Below, piece after piece: positions 9,573-18,969 of a DNA stretch of 64,000 nucleotides (position 1 is its first letter; each line of letters starts with the position of its first letter). Under the pieces are notes generated by a model. That model had not been told where the DNA came from. It worked only from the letters and a program-made list of their open reading frames with translations, and did not search any database. The DNA comes from Streptomyces katrae. Its GTDB lineage: Bacteria; Actinomycetota; Actinomycetes; Streptomycetales; Streptomycetaceae. The stretch lies in assembly GCF_000717655.1 (NCBI RefSeq), contig NZ_JNZY01000036.1:8525-72524 (forward strand), in the 5' to 3' direction. Made by a program: the position numbers and the translations under genes.

Positions 9573-10290
9573 AGGACGAGGCGTCCGAGGCGAGGTAGAG
9601 CACGGCCTGGGCGATGTCCTCGGGCTCGCCGACGCGGCGCAGGGGGGACATCCGGACCATCGCGGCCTCGGTCTGCTCCTGGACCTCGGGGCTGTGCCGC
9701 CCGGTCATCGGGGTGCGGATCCAGCCCGGGGCGACGGCGTTGACGCGGATGCCGTGGGGGCCGGCCTCGGTGGCGAGGGTCTTGGTGAGCTGGACGACGG
9801 CGGCCTTGGCGGCGCTGTAGCAGAGCAGGCCGGGCTGGGCGGCGTCCACGGCGCCGGAGGCCATGGTGACGATCGAGCCGGGGCGACCGGCCGCGATCAT
9901 GGCGCGGGCGGCCTCCTGGCAGGTGCGCAGGATCCCCTTGAAGTTGATGTCCAGGACCCGGTCGAGGTCCTCGTCGGAGGTCTCCAGGACGCTGCTGGTG
10001 TGCATGATCCCGGCGATGGCGGCGGTGATGTCGAGCGGTCCGGCGGCTGCGACGGCAGCGCGCAGGGCTGCACGGTCGGTGACGTCGAGGGGGTGGACGG
10101 TGGCGGATCCGCCGGCCTTGGCGACGAGGTCCGCCGTCTCGGCGAGGCCGGGCTCGTCGCGGTCCGCGCAGTGGACGGCGGCGCCCGCCCCGGCGAGGAG
10201 CACGGCGGTGGCGCGGCCTATGCCGCTCGCGGCGCCGGTGATCAGGGCGGTCCGGCCGGAGAGGTCGTACGGGGCTCTGGGTGTGGGCAT
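9520..10290 (-). CDS. SDR family NAD(P)-dependent oxidoreductase
   Basis: Protein of 256 aa, classical short-chain dehydrogenase size. Cofactor motif TGAASGIG lies near residue 20. Active-site Ser is in TMASGAV and the Tyr-x3-Lys pair in YSAAK. The C-terminal FMTGQ..RPNGG is the usual oligomer/substrate segment. The usual NNAG is changed to AIAGI. Start at 10290 (MPTPRAPYDL) is chosen because a strong promoter lies at the right distance for a leaderless message. Substrate unknown; no operon partner. Confidence 0.85.
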   Translation of the reverse strand: MPTPRAPYDLSGRTALITGAASGIGRATAVLLAGAGAAVHCADRDEPGLAETADLVAKAGGSATVHPLDVTDRAALRAAVAAAGPLDITAAIAGIMHTSSVLETSDEDLDRVLDINFKGILRTCQEAARAMIAAGRPGSIVTMASGAVDAAQPGLLCYSAAKAAVVQLTKTLATEAGPHGIRVNAVAPGWIRTPMTGRHSPEVQEQTEAAMVRMSPLRRVGEPEDIAQAVLYLASDASSFMTGQILRPNGGVSMPW

Positions 10291-10296
10291 GCCGGG

Positions 10297-10326
10297 ACCG
10301 TACGACCGGATCTGACGGAGCGTCAA
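10297..10326 (-). promoter_or_regulatory. Promoter of the SDR gene, leaderless spacing
   Basis: On the minus strand TTGACG (10326-10321), an 18-base spacer and TACGGT (10302-10297) are followed by six bases and the ATG at 10290. This is close to the vegetative HrdB consensus and puts the transcription start at or next to the ATG. Confidence 0.65.
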
Positions 10327-11124
10327 CTAGGCCGTAGGGCCGCGTTGGCAGCGGGGGCACCAGTAGGTCGGGCGGTCGTTCTGCGGGGCCTCGCGGACGG
10401 GGGTGCCGCAGCGCAGGCAGGGGCGGTGCGCACGGCCGTAGACGAAGAGCTCCTGACCGGGGCGGCGGCTGCCGGTGGTGTTGCGGATCCGGCGGTCGCC
10501 GATGTTGGCGCGCAGCAGGCGGTGGGCGGCGCCGGCGAGGCGGACGGCGGTGGTCGCGGGGTCGGGGAGGTCGCCGACAGGGGTCCAGGGGGTGACCTGG
10601 GCCAGGAAGCAGAGCTCGCTCTTGTAGATGTTGCCGATGCCGGCGAGGTTGCGCTGGTCGAGCAGGGCCTCGCCGAGCGGGCGCCCGGGGGTGGCGAGGA
10701 GGCGGGCGGCGGCTCGGTCGGCGTCCCAGTCGGGGCCGAGGAGATCGGGGCCGAGGTGGCCGACGGCGCGGTCCTCGTCGGCGGTGCGGAGCAGCTCGAC
10801 GACCGGGAGGCGGTAGCCGACGGCCGTGTGTCCGGTGGTGGCGAGGACGACGCGGATCTCGTGGGCGGGGCCGCCGTGCCACTTCTCGTGCGCGGCGAAG
10901 ACGTGCCAGGCGCCGTCCATGCCCAGGTGGGTGTGGAGGGTGAGGCCGCCCTCGAAGCGGGCGAGGAGGTGTTTGCCGCGCGGGGTGACGTCCAGGGTGG
11001 TGCGGCCGGTGAGGTCGGAGGTGGCGAAGCGGGGGACGCGCAGGTCGCAGCGGGTCAGCTCGTGGCCGGCCAGGGCCGCGTGCAGCCGGGCCGCGGCGCG
11101 CCAGACGCTGTCTCCTTCGGGCAT
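10327..11124 (-). CDS. nei: Fpg/Nei family DNA glycosylase (endonuclease VIII-like)
   Basis: Protein of 265 aa that removes oxidised bases and nicks the abasic site. It begins MPEGDSVW, with the catalytic N-terminal Pro2 and Glu3 followed by the GD typical of Nei rather than Fpg. The helix-two-turn-helix segment LDQRNLAGIGNIYKSE lies near residue 160. A C-terminal zinc finger is made by CLRC...CPRC. GACAAT stands six bases before the ATG, so the message is probably leaderless. Actinobacteria carry several paralogues; this resembles the Nei2 group, but exact base preference cannot be read. Confidence 0.88.
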   Translation of the reverse strand: MPEGDSVWRAAARLHAALAGHELTRCDLRVPRFATSDLTGRTTLDVTPRGKHLLARFEGGLTLHTHLGMDGAWHVFAAHEKWHGGPAHEIRVVLATTGHTAVGYRLPVVELLRTADEDRAVGHLGPDLLGPDWDADRAAARLLATPGRPLGEALLDQRNLAGIGNIYKSELCFLAQVTPWTPVGDLPDPATTAVRLAGAAHRLLRANIGDRRIRNTTGSRRPGQELFVYGRAHRPCLRCGTPVREAPQNDRPTYWCPRCQRGPTA

Positions 11125-11185
11125 GGCGCCATTGTCGCCCCGGCGGGGGCCGGGGGTGGTGCGCTGTGGCCGGCGCGCGGTGCGC

Positions 11186-11212
11186 GGGGGCTCCGGCACG
11201 GCCGGAGCCCCC
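11186..11212 (-). terminator. Terminator after the lipoprotein gene
   Basis: GGGGGCTCCGGC (11186-11197) and GCCGGAGCCCCC (11201-11212) form a perfect 12-bp stem with a 3-base loop. It lies downstream of the leftward lipoprotein gene and before nei. Confidence 0.75.
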
Positions 11213-11291
11213 GCCGCGCTGTGGCGCGGGCGGGGGCTCGTCGTCTGGAAGGGAGGGTGCGGAGGTGACCGCTACCGCTTCCGCCGTGCCG

Positions 11292-11978
11292 CTACTTCCA
11301 GAAGAGGCCCTTGCCGTCGCTCAGGTTGTTGTACGGGTCGCCCCAGTACTCGGCGCCGACCACCTTCGTCTGGGCCGAGGGCGCCAGGGCGATCGCGCAG
11401 CTGGTCTGCGTCTGGCCGTTGGTGAAGCCCTTCGGCAGCGACTCGTCCTTGCACTTCTCGAACTTGCCGATGACGGAGACGCCCTGGGCCTCGGAGCCGT
11501 CCGGGAGCAGGCCCTTCATGTGGCCCACGGAGGCGTACGAGAGGTCCACGGTGCCGATGTTCTTGACCGAGTAGCGGATGTAGTAGGGGATCATCCCCTT
11601 GACCTTGTCGCCCAGCTTGAGCGCGTCCAGGTCGGCCGGCTGGCCCTGCTCGACGGCGGTGACGGTGAGGGCGAGGGTGCCGCCCTTGGTGCTGCCGTAG
11701 TTGAACGGCACCTGCGCCGTCTCGCCGATCTTGAAGGTCTGGCCGGGCTTCGCCTGGCCCGCCGCGCCTGCGGGGGCCTGGCCGCCGGTGGAGGGGCTGG
11801 CCGGGGTGCTGGGCTGGGCGGACTCCTGCCCGCCCTGGCTGGGCTGGGCGGCGGGCGCGCTCGACTGCGCGGGTGCGACCTCTTCGTTGCCGTTCTTGCA
11901 GCCGGTGAGGGTCAGGGTTCCGGCAACCGCCAGACCGATGACGCCCGTTGCTGCTCGCCGCATGGTGTTGGTGCTCAC
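11292..11978 (-). CDS. Secreted lipoprotein of unknown function
   Basis: Protein of 228 aa starting at the GTG at 11978, with GGGGGA upstream. The signal peptide (VIGLAVAGTLTLTGC) ends in a good lipobox, LTGC, so the mature protein is lipid-anchored on the outside. A Pro/Ser/Gln-rich spacer covers about residues 35-75. The C-terminal ~150 residues look like an immunoglobulin-like beta domain (PFNYGSTKGGTLALTVTAVE; YYIRYSVKNIGTVDL) resembling DUF4352 proteins, with two Cys that may pair. Role unknown; transcribed alone. Confidence 0.8.
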   Translation of the reverse strand: MSTNTMRRAATGVIGLAVAGTLTLTGCKNGNEEVAPAQSSAPAAQPSQGGQESAQPSTPASPSTGGQAPAGAAGQAKPGQTFKIGETAQVPFNYGSTKGGTLALTVTAVEQGQPADLDALKLGDKVKGMIPYYIRYSVKNIGTVDLSYASVGHMKGLLPDGSEAQGVSVIGKFEKCKDESLPKGFTNGQTQTSCAIALAPSAQTKVVGAEYWGDPYNNLSDGKGLFWK

Positions 11979-12188
11979 TTTTCTGGTCCCCCATGAGTGT
12001 GATCTTTTGACGTGGCATCGTCACGCTCGATGCCTGCGCTGATCTTGATAGTCCAGAAAGGGGCCGGGCTGCCAGCCGAGAAGGGCTTCGTGACGGGCTC
12101 AAGACATAAGCGGAACGTAAGCGCGATGGTCGAGACCGGAATGCCGGATTCCATCACTGGATCCGGGTACCGGATGCGGCTGCCGGAT

Positions 12189-15100
12189 TCACGAGCGCAG
12201 GCGCAGGCCCCGAGGGGTGGCGTGGAAGCCGGCGGTCTCCAGGGCCGGGCCCAGCGGGGAGGTCAAGGCCGGGGCGGCGTTGATGCGTTCCACCGTGAGC
12301 GCCGGGAGTGTGCCGATCCGGGACGCGGCCGCCAGGGCCGCGGTGGCCGCCGCGAGGCGGGGGTCGTCCGCCGGGGGCCAGGCCAGCAGCGTCTTGCCGC
12401 CCCGCTCGAGGTACAGCGTGAGTTCGCCGTCGACCAGGACCACCAGCGAGCCCGCCTTGCGGCCCGGCTTGTGGGTGGCCCCGGCCGGGGGCTCCGGCCA
12501 GGGCAGGGCCGCCCCGTACGCGTTGGCCGGATCGGCGGCGGCCAGGACCACCGCCGCCAGCGGGGGCGGGTTCCGTTCGGCCGACCGCAGCCGGTCCACC
12601 GCACCGTCCATCGCGAACTGGGCCGCGCCCAGACCCTCCACCACGTAGCCGCGGCGGGCCTGGCCGCTGTCCTCGAAGGCGGACAGGACCCGGTACACCG
12701 CGCTGAAGCCGCCCTCCACGCCCTCGGCGGCCACCGCGCCCCGCGTGACCACGCCGTGCCGGTCCAGCAGGGTCCGGGCCAGTGCGTGGGCCCGGTGGGT
12801 GGGGTCGGGGGCCTGGGAAGGCAGCAGCGACCAGCGGCCGGAGACCGTGGGCGGGCCCGGGCGGGACACCTGCGCGCTGAGCGTCCCGTACCGGCCGCGC
12901 GGGATCGTGCGCCGGGCCCGGTGGGCGGTGGCGCCCGCCGTACGGCCCGAGCCGAGCAGGGAACGCAGGGGGGACAGGGTGTCGTTCGTCAGCCGGCCCG
13001 ACCAGGCCAGGTCCCAGACGGCCTCGGACAGTTCGAGGTCCGTGGCCTCGGACCACTTGGCGCGCACCGATTCCGCCAGCTGGCGGAAGAACAGCCCGTA
13101 CCCGCCGGACAGGGTGTCCAGGATCGACCGGTGAAGGGGCGTCAGCTCCAGCGGGTGCGGCGGCGGCAACAGCAGCGGGGCCGCGTCCGCCAGGTACAAC
13201 GAGACCCAGCCGTCCTTGCCCGGGAGGGCCCCGGCGCCCGCCCAGACCACCTCCCCGGTGGTGGTGAGCTCGTCCAGCAGGGCCGGAGAGTACCCCGCGA
13301 CCCGCGACGGCAGGATCAGCCGCTCCAGCGCCGATGCGGGCACGGGGGCGCCCTGGAGCTGTTCGACGGCCCGGGCCAGGCCGTCGATGCCGCGCAGGGC
13401 CCCGCCCAGGTGCTGCCACTGCGGCAGGAAGGTGGCCAGGGAGGTCGGCGGGACCGGCTCCAGCTCCTGGCGCAGCGCCGCCAGGGAGCGGCGGCGCAGC
13501 CTGCGCAGCACCGTCGCGTCGCACCACTCCTGGCCGATGCCGGCCGGGTGGAACTCGCCCTGCACCACCCGGCCCGCCGCCGCGAGCCGGTGCAGGGCGC
13601 CCTCGGTCACCGCCGCGCCCAGGCCGAAGCGGGCGGCGACGGCGGTCGTGGTGAACGGCCCGTGGGTGCGGGCGTACCGGGCCAGGAGGTCGCCGAGCGG
13701 GTCCTTGACCGGCTCGGTGAACGCTTCCGGGACCCCGACCGGGAGCGCCGTGCCCAGCGCGTCGCGCAGCCGGCCCGCGTCCTCGATCGCCGCCCAGTGG
13801 TCCGTACCGCCGATCCGGACCAGGATGGCCCGGCGGGCCTCGGCCAACGCCTTCGGCCAGGCCGGGTCGGCGCCCCGCTCGGCCAGTTCGGCCGTGGTCA
13901 GCGGGCCGAGCAGGCGCAGCAGGTCGGCGACGGACTCGGCGTCCCTGGCCCGCCGGTCCTCGCCTCGCCACTGGAGCTCCCGCTCCAGCTCCTCCAGTAC
14001 CTCCGCGTCGAGCAGTTCGCGCAGCTCGGCCTGGCCGAGCAGCTCCGCCAGCAGGCGGGAGTCCAACGAGAGCGCGGCCGCCCTGCGCTCGGCGAGCGGC
14101 GAGTCCCCCTCGTACAGGAACTGGGCGACGTACCCGAAGAGCAGCGACCGGGCGAAGGGGGACGGTTCGGGGGTGGTGACCTCGACCAGGCGGACCCGGC
14201 GCGCCTCGATGTCCCCCATCAGCTCCGTCAGGCCCGGTACGTCGAACACGTCCTGGAGGCACTCCCGTACGGCTTCCAGCACGATCGGGAACGAGCCGAA
14301 CTCCGAAGCCACCTGGAGCAGTTGGGAGGCCCGCTGGCGCTGCTGCCACAGCGGGGTGCGCTTGCCGGGACTGCGGCGCGGCAACAGCAGGGCGCGCGCC
14401 GCGCACTCGCGGAACCGGGAGGCGAACAGGGCCGAGCCGCCGACCTGGTCGGTGACGATCTGGTTGATCTCGCCGTGGTCGAAGGCGATGTCCGCGGCGC
14501 CCAGCGGAGCCTGTTCGTCGTCGAACTCGAAGGCGCGGGAGGCCGCAGGGTCGTGGTCCAGCAGGTCCATGGAGAGCAGGTCCGCGTCGGGTAGCCGGAG
14601 CACGATCCCGTCGTCGGCATGCATGACCTGCGCGTCCATGCCGTACTTCTCGGCGAGGCGGGCGCCGAGGGCCAGCGCCCAGGGGGCGTGCACCTGGGCG
14701 CCGAACGGGGAGTGGACCACGACCCGCCAGTCGCCGAGCTCGTCGCGGAACCGCTCGACCACGATGGTCCGGTCGTCCGGGACGTGGCCGCAGGCCTCGC
14801 GCTGCTCCGCGAGATATGCCAGGACGTTCTCCGCGGCCCAGGCGTCGAGGCCGGCCGCCACCAGCCGCAGCCGGGCGTCCTCCTCGGGCAGGCCGCCGAG
14901 CTCGCGCAGGAACGCGCCCACCGCGCGGCCCAGTTCCAGCGGGCGGCCCAGCTGGTCGCCCTTCCAGAACGGCAGCCGCCCGGGGACCCCGGGGGCGGGG
15001 GAGACCAGGACCCGGTCGCGGGTGATGTCCTCGATCCGCCAGGAGGTGGTGCCCAGGGTGAACACATCGCCCACGCGGGACTCGTAGACCATCTCCTCGT

Positions 15101-16781
15101 CGAGCTCGCCGACCCGGCCGCCGCCCTTCTTCGGGTCCGCGCCCGCGAGGAAGACGCCGAACAGCCCGCGGTCGGGGATCGTGCCGCCGGAGGTGACCGC
15201 GAGCCGCTGGGCGCCCGGCCGGCCGGTGATGGTCCCCGCCACCCGGTCCCACACCACTCGTGGTCTGAGCTCCGCGAACGCGTCGGACGGGTACCGGCCC
15301 GCCAGCATGTCGAGCACCGCGGTGAACGCCGACTCCGGCAGCGCCGCGAACGGCGCCGCCCGCCGCACCAGCGCCAGCAGCTCGTCCAGCTGCCACGTGT
15401 CCATCGCGGTCATCGCGACCAGCTGCTGCGCGAGCACGTCCAGCGGGTTGGACGGGATGCGCAGCGACTCGATGGATCCGGTGCGCATCCGCTCCGTGAC
15501 CACGGCGGCCTGGACCAGGTCCCCGCGGTACTTGGGGAACACGACGCCCGTGGAGACCGCGCCCACCTGGTGCCCGGCCCGGCCCACCCGCTGGAGCCCG
15601 GAGGCCACCGAGGGCGGGGACTCCACCTGCACCACCAGGTCCACGGCGCCCATGTCGATGCCCAGTTCCAGGCTGGAGGTGGCGACCACGGCGGGCAGCC
15701 GGCCCGCCTTCAGATCCTCCTCCACCAACGCCCGCTGCTCCTTGGAGACCGAGCCGTGGTGCGCCCGCGCCAGCAGTGCCGGGGCGCCCCGGGCGGCCCC
15801 CGACTGGGCCATGATCTCGGCCGGCGGCGCTGCCCCCTCGGACAGCTGCTCGCCGGTGGCCCGCTCGTACGCGATCTCGTTCAGCCGGTTGCACAGCCGC
15901 TCGGCGAGACGGCGCGAGTTGGCGAACACGATCGTGGAGCGGTGCGCCTGGACCAGGTCCGCGATGCGCTCCTCCACATGCGGCCAGATCGACGGCTTGT
16001 CCCCGCCGTCCTTCCCCTCGGAGGCCGGGGAGCCGCCCAACTCGCCCATGTCCTGCACCGGGACGACCACCGACAGGTCGAACTCCTTCGCCGAGGGCGG
16101 CTGGACGATCTCGACCTTGCCGCGCGGCGCGAGGTACCGGGCCACCTCGTCCACCGGCCGGACCGTCGCCGACAGCCCGATCCGGCGCGCCGGGCGGGGC
16201 AGCAGCTCGTCCAGCCGCTCCAGTGACAGGGCCAGGTGCGCCCCGCGCTTGGTCCCCGCGACCGCGTGCACCTCGTCCAGGATCACCGTCTCGATCCCGG
16301 CCAGTGCGTCCCGCGTCGCGGAAGTCAGCATCAGGAACAGCGACTCGGGCGTGGTGATCAGGATGTCCGGCGGCCGCGTGGCCAGCGCCCGCCGCTCCGC
16401 CGGCGGGGTGTCCCCCGAGCGGATCCCCACCCGGATCTCCGGCTCGGGCAGACCCAGGCGGACCGACTCCTGGCGGATCCCGGTCAGCGGGCTGCGCAGG
16501 TTCCGCTCGACGTCGACCGCGAGGGCCTTCAGCGGGGACACGTACAGCACCCGGCAGCGCTTCTTCGGCTCGGCCGGCGGCGGGGCGGACGCGAGCTGGT
16601 CGAGGGCGGCGAGGAAGGCGGCCAGGGTCTTGCCGGAACCGGTCGGCGCCACGACGAGCACGTCGGAGCCCTCACGGATGGCCCGCCAGGCGCCCTCCTG
16701 CGCGGAGGTGGGCTGGACGAAGGCCCCCGTGAACCAGGAGCGGGTCGCGGGGGAGAACGAATCGAGCGCAGAGCCGGCCAT
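12189..16781 (-). CDS. lhr: ATP-dependent helicase Lhr (long form)
   Basis: Protein of 1530 aa, the usual length for the full actinobacterial Lhr, a 3'-5' single-strand translocase and helicase linked to DNA repair. Superfamily 2 motifs in order: Walker A APTGSGKT near residue 45, TPESLFLML, motif II DEVH, motif III SATV, motif VI QRVGRAGH. The winged-helix and the long C-terminal Lhr-specific region follow, with no visible break. Start at 16781 (MAGSALDSF) is favoured; CAGGAT ends six bases before it. It is divergent from the AraC regulator with only 97 bases between the two start codons. Confidence 0.93.
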   Translation of the reverse strand: MAGSALDSFSPATRSWFTGAFVQPTSAQEGAWRAIREGSDVLVVAPTGSGKTLAAFLAALDQLASAPPPAEPKKRCRVLYVSPLKALAVDVERNLRSPLTGIRQESVRLGLPEPEIRVGIRSGDTPPAERRALATRPPDILITTPESLFLMLTSATRDALAGIETVILDEVHAVAGTKRGAHLALSLERLDELLPRPARRIGLSATVRPVDEVARYLAPRGKVEIVQPPSAKEFDLSVVVPVQDMGELGGSPASEGKDGGDKPSIWPHVEERIADLVQAHRSTIVFANSRRLAERLCNRLNEIAYERATGEQLSEGAAPPAEIMAQSGAARGAPALLARAHHGSVSKEQRALVEEDLKAGRLPAVVATSSLELGIDMGAVDLVVQVESPPSVASGLQRVGRAGHQVGAVSTGVVFPKYRGDLVQAAVVTERMRTGSIESLRIPSNPLDVLAQQLVAMTAMDTWQLDELLALVRRAAPFAALPESAFTAVLDMLAGRYPSDAFAELRPRVVWDRVAGTITGRPGAQRLAVTSGGTIPDRGLFGVFLAGADPKKGGGRVGELDEEMVYESRVGDVFTLGTTSWRIEDITRDRVLVSPAPGVPGRLPFWKGDQLGRPLELGRAVGAFLRELGGLPEEDARLRLVAAGLDAWAAENVLAYLAEQREACGHVPDDRTIVVERFRDELGDWRVVVHSPFGAQVHAPWALALGARLAEKYGMDAQVMHADDGIVLRLPDADLLSMDLLDHDPAASRAFEFDDEQAPLGAADIAFDHGEINQIVTDQVGGSALFASRFRECAARALLLPRRSPGKRTPLWQQRQRASQLLQVASEFGSFPIVLEAVRECLQDVFDVPGLTELMGDIEARRVRLVEVTTPEPSPFARSLLFGYVAQFLYEGDSPLAERRAAALSLDSRLLAELLGQAELRELLDAEVLEELERELQWRGEDRRARDAESVADLLRLLGPLTTAELAERGADPAWPKALAEARRAILVRIGGTDHWAAIEDAGRLRDALGTALPVGVPEAFTEPVKDPLGDLLARYARTHGPFTTTAVAARFGLGAAVTEGALHRLAAAGRVVQGEFHPAGIGQEWCDATVLRRLRRRSLAALRQELEPVPPTSLATFLPQWQHLGGALRGIDGLARAVEQLQGAPVPASALERLILPSRVAGYSPALLDELTTTGEVVWAGAGALPGKDGWVSLYLADAAPLLLPPPHPLELTPLHRSILDTLSGGYGLFFRQLAESVRAKWSEATDLELSEAVWDLAWSGRLTNDTLSPLRSLLGSGRTAGATAHRARRTIPRGRYGTLSAQVSRPGPPTVSGRWSLLPSQAPDPTHRAHALARTLLDRHGVVTRGAVAAEGVEGGFSAVYRVLSAFEDSGQARRGYVVEGLGAAQFAMDGAVDRLRSAERNPPPLAAVVLAAADPANAYGAALPWPEPPAGATHKPGRKAGSLVVLVDGELTLYLERGGKTLLAWPPADDPRLAAATAALAAASRIGTLPALTVERINAAPALTSPLGPALETAGFHATPRGLRLRS

Positions 16782-16878
16782 GCCCCCATCCTGCACCCGG
16801 GTACTGACAACGGGCCGGACCTGGGGAAACGGCCGGACCGGGCGGCGTGCCAAACGGGCCGGGGCGCAGAATGGGGGG

Positions 16879-17715
16879 ATGGCGGACGAGGCGGTCGAGC
16901 GGGAGTGGGCCCGGCACTGGCAGTACGCGGAACTGCCCGGCCTGGACCTGCTGCGCGCCCACTACGTGCGCCACACCTTCCCGCGCCACGCCCACGACGG
17001 CTACGTCATCGCGGCGGTCACCGGCGGCATCGAGGAGGTCGGCCTGCCCGGCGGCATCGTCCGCGCCGGGCCCGGGAGCGTGGTCCTGATCAACCCCGAG
17101 GTGCCGCACACCGCACGGGCCGGGGCCCCCGAGGGCTGGGCCTACGCCACCCTGTACCCCTCCCGCGAGCTGATCGCCGAGGTCGCCGCGGAGATCGGCG
17201 GCCTGCGCGGGACCCCCGGCTTCACCGCCGACTCCGTCTCCGACCCGCAGACCTCGCACGTGATCACCGAGGTGCACCGGGCCGCCGAGGAGGGCAACGC
17301 GCTGGCCGCCGACACGCTGCTGCGCCGTGCGGTGGCGCGGATGCTGACCCGGCACGCCGGGCCGCTGCCCGCCCGTACCGTCCGCAGCGCCGGAGCCGCC
17401 GACGCCGCGGCGGCCCGGGCGGTGCTCCAGGAGCGGATGGCGGGGCCGCCTTCGCTGGAACAGCTGGCCGCGGAACTGGGGACCAGCCCGTTCGCCCTGC
17501 TGCGGGCCTTCCGAGAGCGGTACGGGATGCCGCCGCACACCTGGCTGACCGACGCCCGGGTCCGGCAGGCCCGCCGGCTCCTGGACGCGGGAACGCCGCC
17601 GGCTCAGGCGGCCGTCGCCGTCGGCTTCACCGACCAGCCGCACCTGAACCGGCACTTCACCCGCATCGTCGGCGTCCCGCCGGGCGCATACCGCCGCGAA
17701 CGCGCGGGCGGCTAG
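16879..17715 (+). CDS. AraC family transcriptional regulator
   Basis: Protein of 278 aa. An N-terminal cupin sensing domain (residues 10-150; HTFPRHAHDGY, GPGSVVLINPEVPH) is followed by two HTH motifs of the AraC type (LEQLAAELGTSPFALLRAFRERYG; AAVAVGFTDQPHLNRHFTRIVG). This is the AraC_binding/HTH_18 layout often found next to LysE or AzlC exporters, and azlC-azlD lies just downstream, so it may control them. CAGAAT ends six bases before the ATG at 16879, suggesting a leaderless message. Confidence 0.88.
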   Translation: MADEAVEREWARHWQYAELPGLDLLRAHYVRHTFPRHAHDGYVIAAVTGGIEEVGLPGGIVRAGPGSVVLINPEVPHTARAGAPEGWAYATLYPSRELIAEVAAEIGGLRGTPGFTADSVSDPQTSHVITEVHRAAEEGNALAADTLLRRAVARMLTRHAGPLPARTVRSAGAADAAAARAVLQERMAGPPSLEQLAAELGTSPFALLRAFRERYGMPPHTWLTDARVRQARRLLDAGTPPAQAAVAVGFTDQPHLNRHFTRIVGVPPGAYRRERAGG

Positions 17716-17716
17716 G

Positions 17717-17884
17717 TCCCCGGGCGGGGACCACCACCTCTACGTGCACCCCGACCAGCGCTTCGGCCCGTTCGGCCACCCGTGGGAGCGCACCCTGTGC
17801 GTATGGGGCGCCGGACTGCTCGCCGGGGTCCGGGCGCAGCTGATCGCGCTGCTCGGCGAGCCGGTGCGGCGCCGGGGCCGAGCC
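17717..17884 (+). pseudogene. Remnant of a DUF2716-type protein C-terminus
   Basis: Directly after the AraC stop a frame reads GGDHHLYVHPDQRFGPFGHP, then WERTLCVWGAGLLAGVRAQL and ALLGEPVRRRG. This resembles the C-terminal end of DUF2716 proteins, which share an FGHPWE.TLCVFG-type motif. No start codon or N-terminal two thirds exist: the AraC gene abuts it, and the frame runs on without a stop into azlC. It looks like a truncated relic rather than a working gene. The family match is from memory of the motif and needs a search. Confidence 0.5.
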
Positions 17885-17965
17885 GGTCCCCGCCTCCCGC
17901 GTGCAAGAACGTACAAGACCCGACCCGCCTGGCCTGCGTACTTTCGCCGGGTGGGAGAACAACGG

Positions 17966-18664
17966 ATGGTGATGGAGGCGACCCCCGAGGGGGTCGCCGG
18001 GCGGCCGCGCGGCGCCGTCGTGCGGGACGCGCTCGGTGTCGGGGTAGCCGTCGGGCTGTCGGGGTTCGCGTTCGGGGTGACCGCGGCCGGGGCCGGGATC
18101 AGTGCGCTGCAGGCCTGTGTGCTGAGCCTGCTGGTGTTCACCGGAGCCTCGCAGTTCGCGCTGGTCGGCGCACTGGCCGCGGGCGGGAACCCGTTCACCG
18201 CGGCCGCCGGTGCCTTCTTCCTCGGTACGCGCAACGCCTTCTACGGGCTGCGGCTTTCGCAGCTGCTCGCCCTGCCCAAGGCGGTGCGGCCCCTCGCCGC
18301 CCACTGGGTGATCGACGAGACCACCGCCGTGGCGCTGGCGCAGCCCGACCGCAGGTCGGCGCGGCTCGGGTTCACCGTGACCGGGCTGAGCCTGTACGTC
18401 CTGTGGAACCTCACCACCCTGCTCGGTGCCCTCGGCGCCGAAGCCCTCGGCGACACCTCTGCATGGGGGCTGGACGCCGCCGGGCCGGCCGTGTTCCTGG
18501 CCCTGCTGGCGCCGATGCTGAAGACCGCCACCGAGCGGGCCGTCGCCGCGCTCGCCGTCGTCCTCGGGCTGGGCCTGCTCCCCGTCCTGCCCGCCGGGCT
18601 GCCCGTGCTCGTCGCCGCCCTCGCCGCCCCTGTGATCCTCTGGCTGAAGGGACGCCGCTCGTGA
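17966..18664 (+). CDS. azlC: AzlC family branched-chain amino acid exporter, large subunit
   Basis: Protein of 232 aa with about seven hydrophobic helices. Family motifs: GVTAAGAGISALQACVLSLL, FTGASQFALVGAL, FFLGTRNAFYGLRLS and HWVIDETTAVA. AzlC works with the small AzlD subunit to export branched-chain amino acids or analogues. The ATG at 17966 is preceded by GGGAGAA at seven bases; the frame is open far upstream only because it joins the DUF2716 relic. The stop overlaps the azlD GTG (GTGA). Confidence 0.88.
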   Translation: MVMEATPEGVAGRPRGAVVRDALGVGVAVGLSGFAFGVTAAGAGISALQACVLSLLVFTGASQFALVGALAAGGNPFTAAAGAFFLGTRNAFYGLRLSQLLALPKAVRPLAAHWVIDETTAVALAQPDRRSARLGFTVTGLSLYVLWNLTTLLGALGAEALGDTSAWGLDAAGPAVFLALLAPMLKTATERAVAALAVVLGLGLLPVLPAGLPVLVAALAAPVILWLKGRRS

Positions 18665-18969
18665 ACGTCTGGCTCGCCATCGGACTCACCGTCGTCGGCT
18701 GCTACGCCGTCAAGCTCGCCGGGCTGCTCGTACCCGCCGGGGCACTGGAGCGGCCGCTCGTGCGCCGGCTCGCCGCGCTGCTGCCGGTCGCGCTGCTCGC
18801 CGCGCTCACCGCCCAACAGACCTTCGGCACCGGGCACGAGCTCGTGCTCGACGCCCGCGCCGCCGGGCTGGCCGCCGCCGGGCTCGCGCTGCTGCTGCGG
18901 GCCCCGTTCCTGTTCGTGGTCGGCGCCGCGGTGGTCGTCACCGCCGGGGTCCGTGCCCTGGGAGGCTAG
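18661..18969 (+). CDS. azlD: AzlD family small exporter subunit
   Basis: Protein of 102 aa with four predicted hydrophobic segments (WLAIGLTVVGCYAVKLAGLL; LLPVALLAALTAQQTF; AAGLALLLRAPFLFVVGAAVVV). It starts at the GTG overlapping the azlC stop, and the pair is a typical two-gene exporter unit. Its 3' end touches the convergent gene at 18966. Confidence 0.87.
   Translation: MNVWLAIGLTVVGCYAVKLAGLLVPAGALERPLVRRLAALLPVALLAALTAQQTFGTGHELVLDARAAGLAAAGLALLLRAPFLFVVGAAVVVTAGVRALGG

Noticed and set aside
11975..12157. 60-codon minus-strand frame between lhr and the lipoprotein gene
   Set aside because: No ribosome-binding site fitted and no recognisable features. It overlaps the lipoprotein's upstream region, which otherwise holds nothing convincing.
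12012..14594. 860-codon open frame antisense to lhr
   Set aside because: Low-complexity Arg/Gly/Gln composition and full overlap with the conserved lhr gene show it to be a shadow frame.
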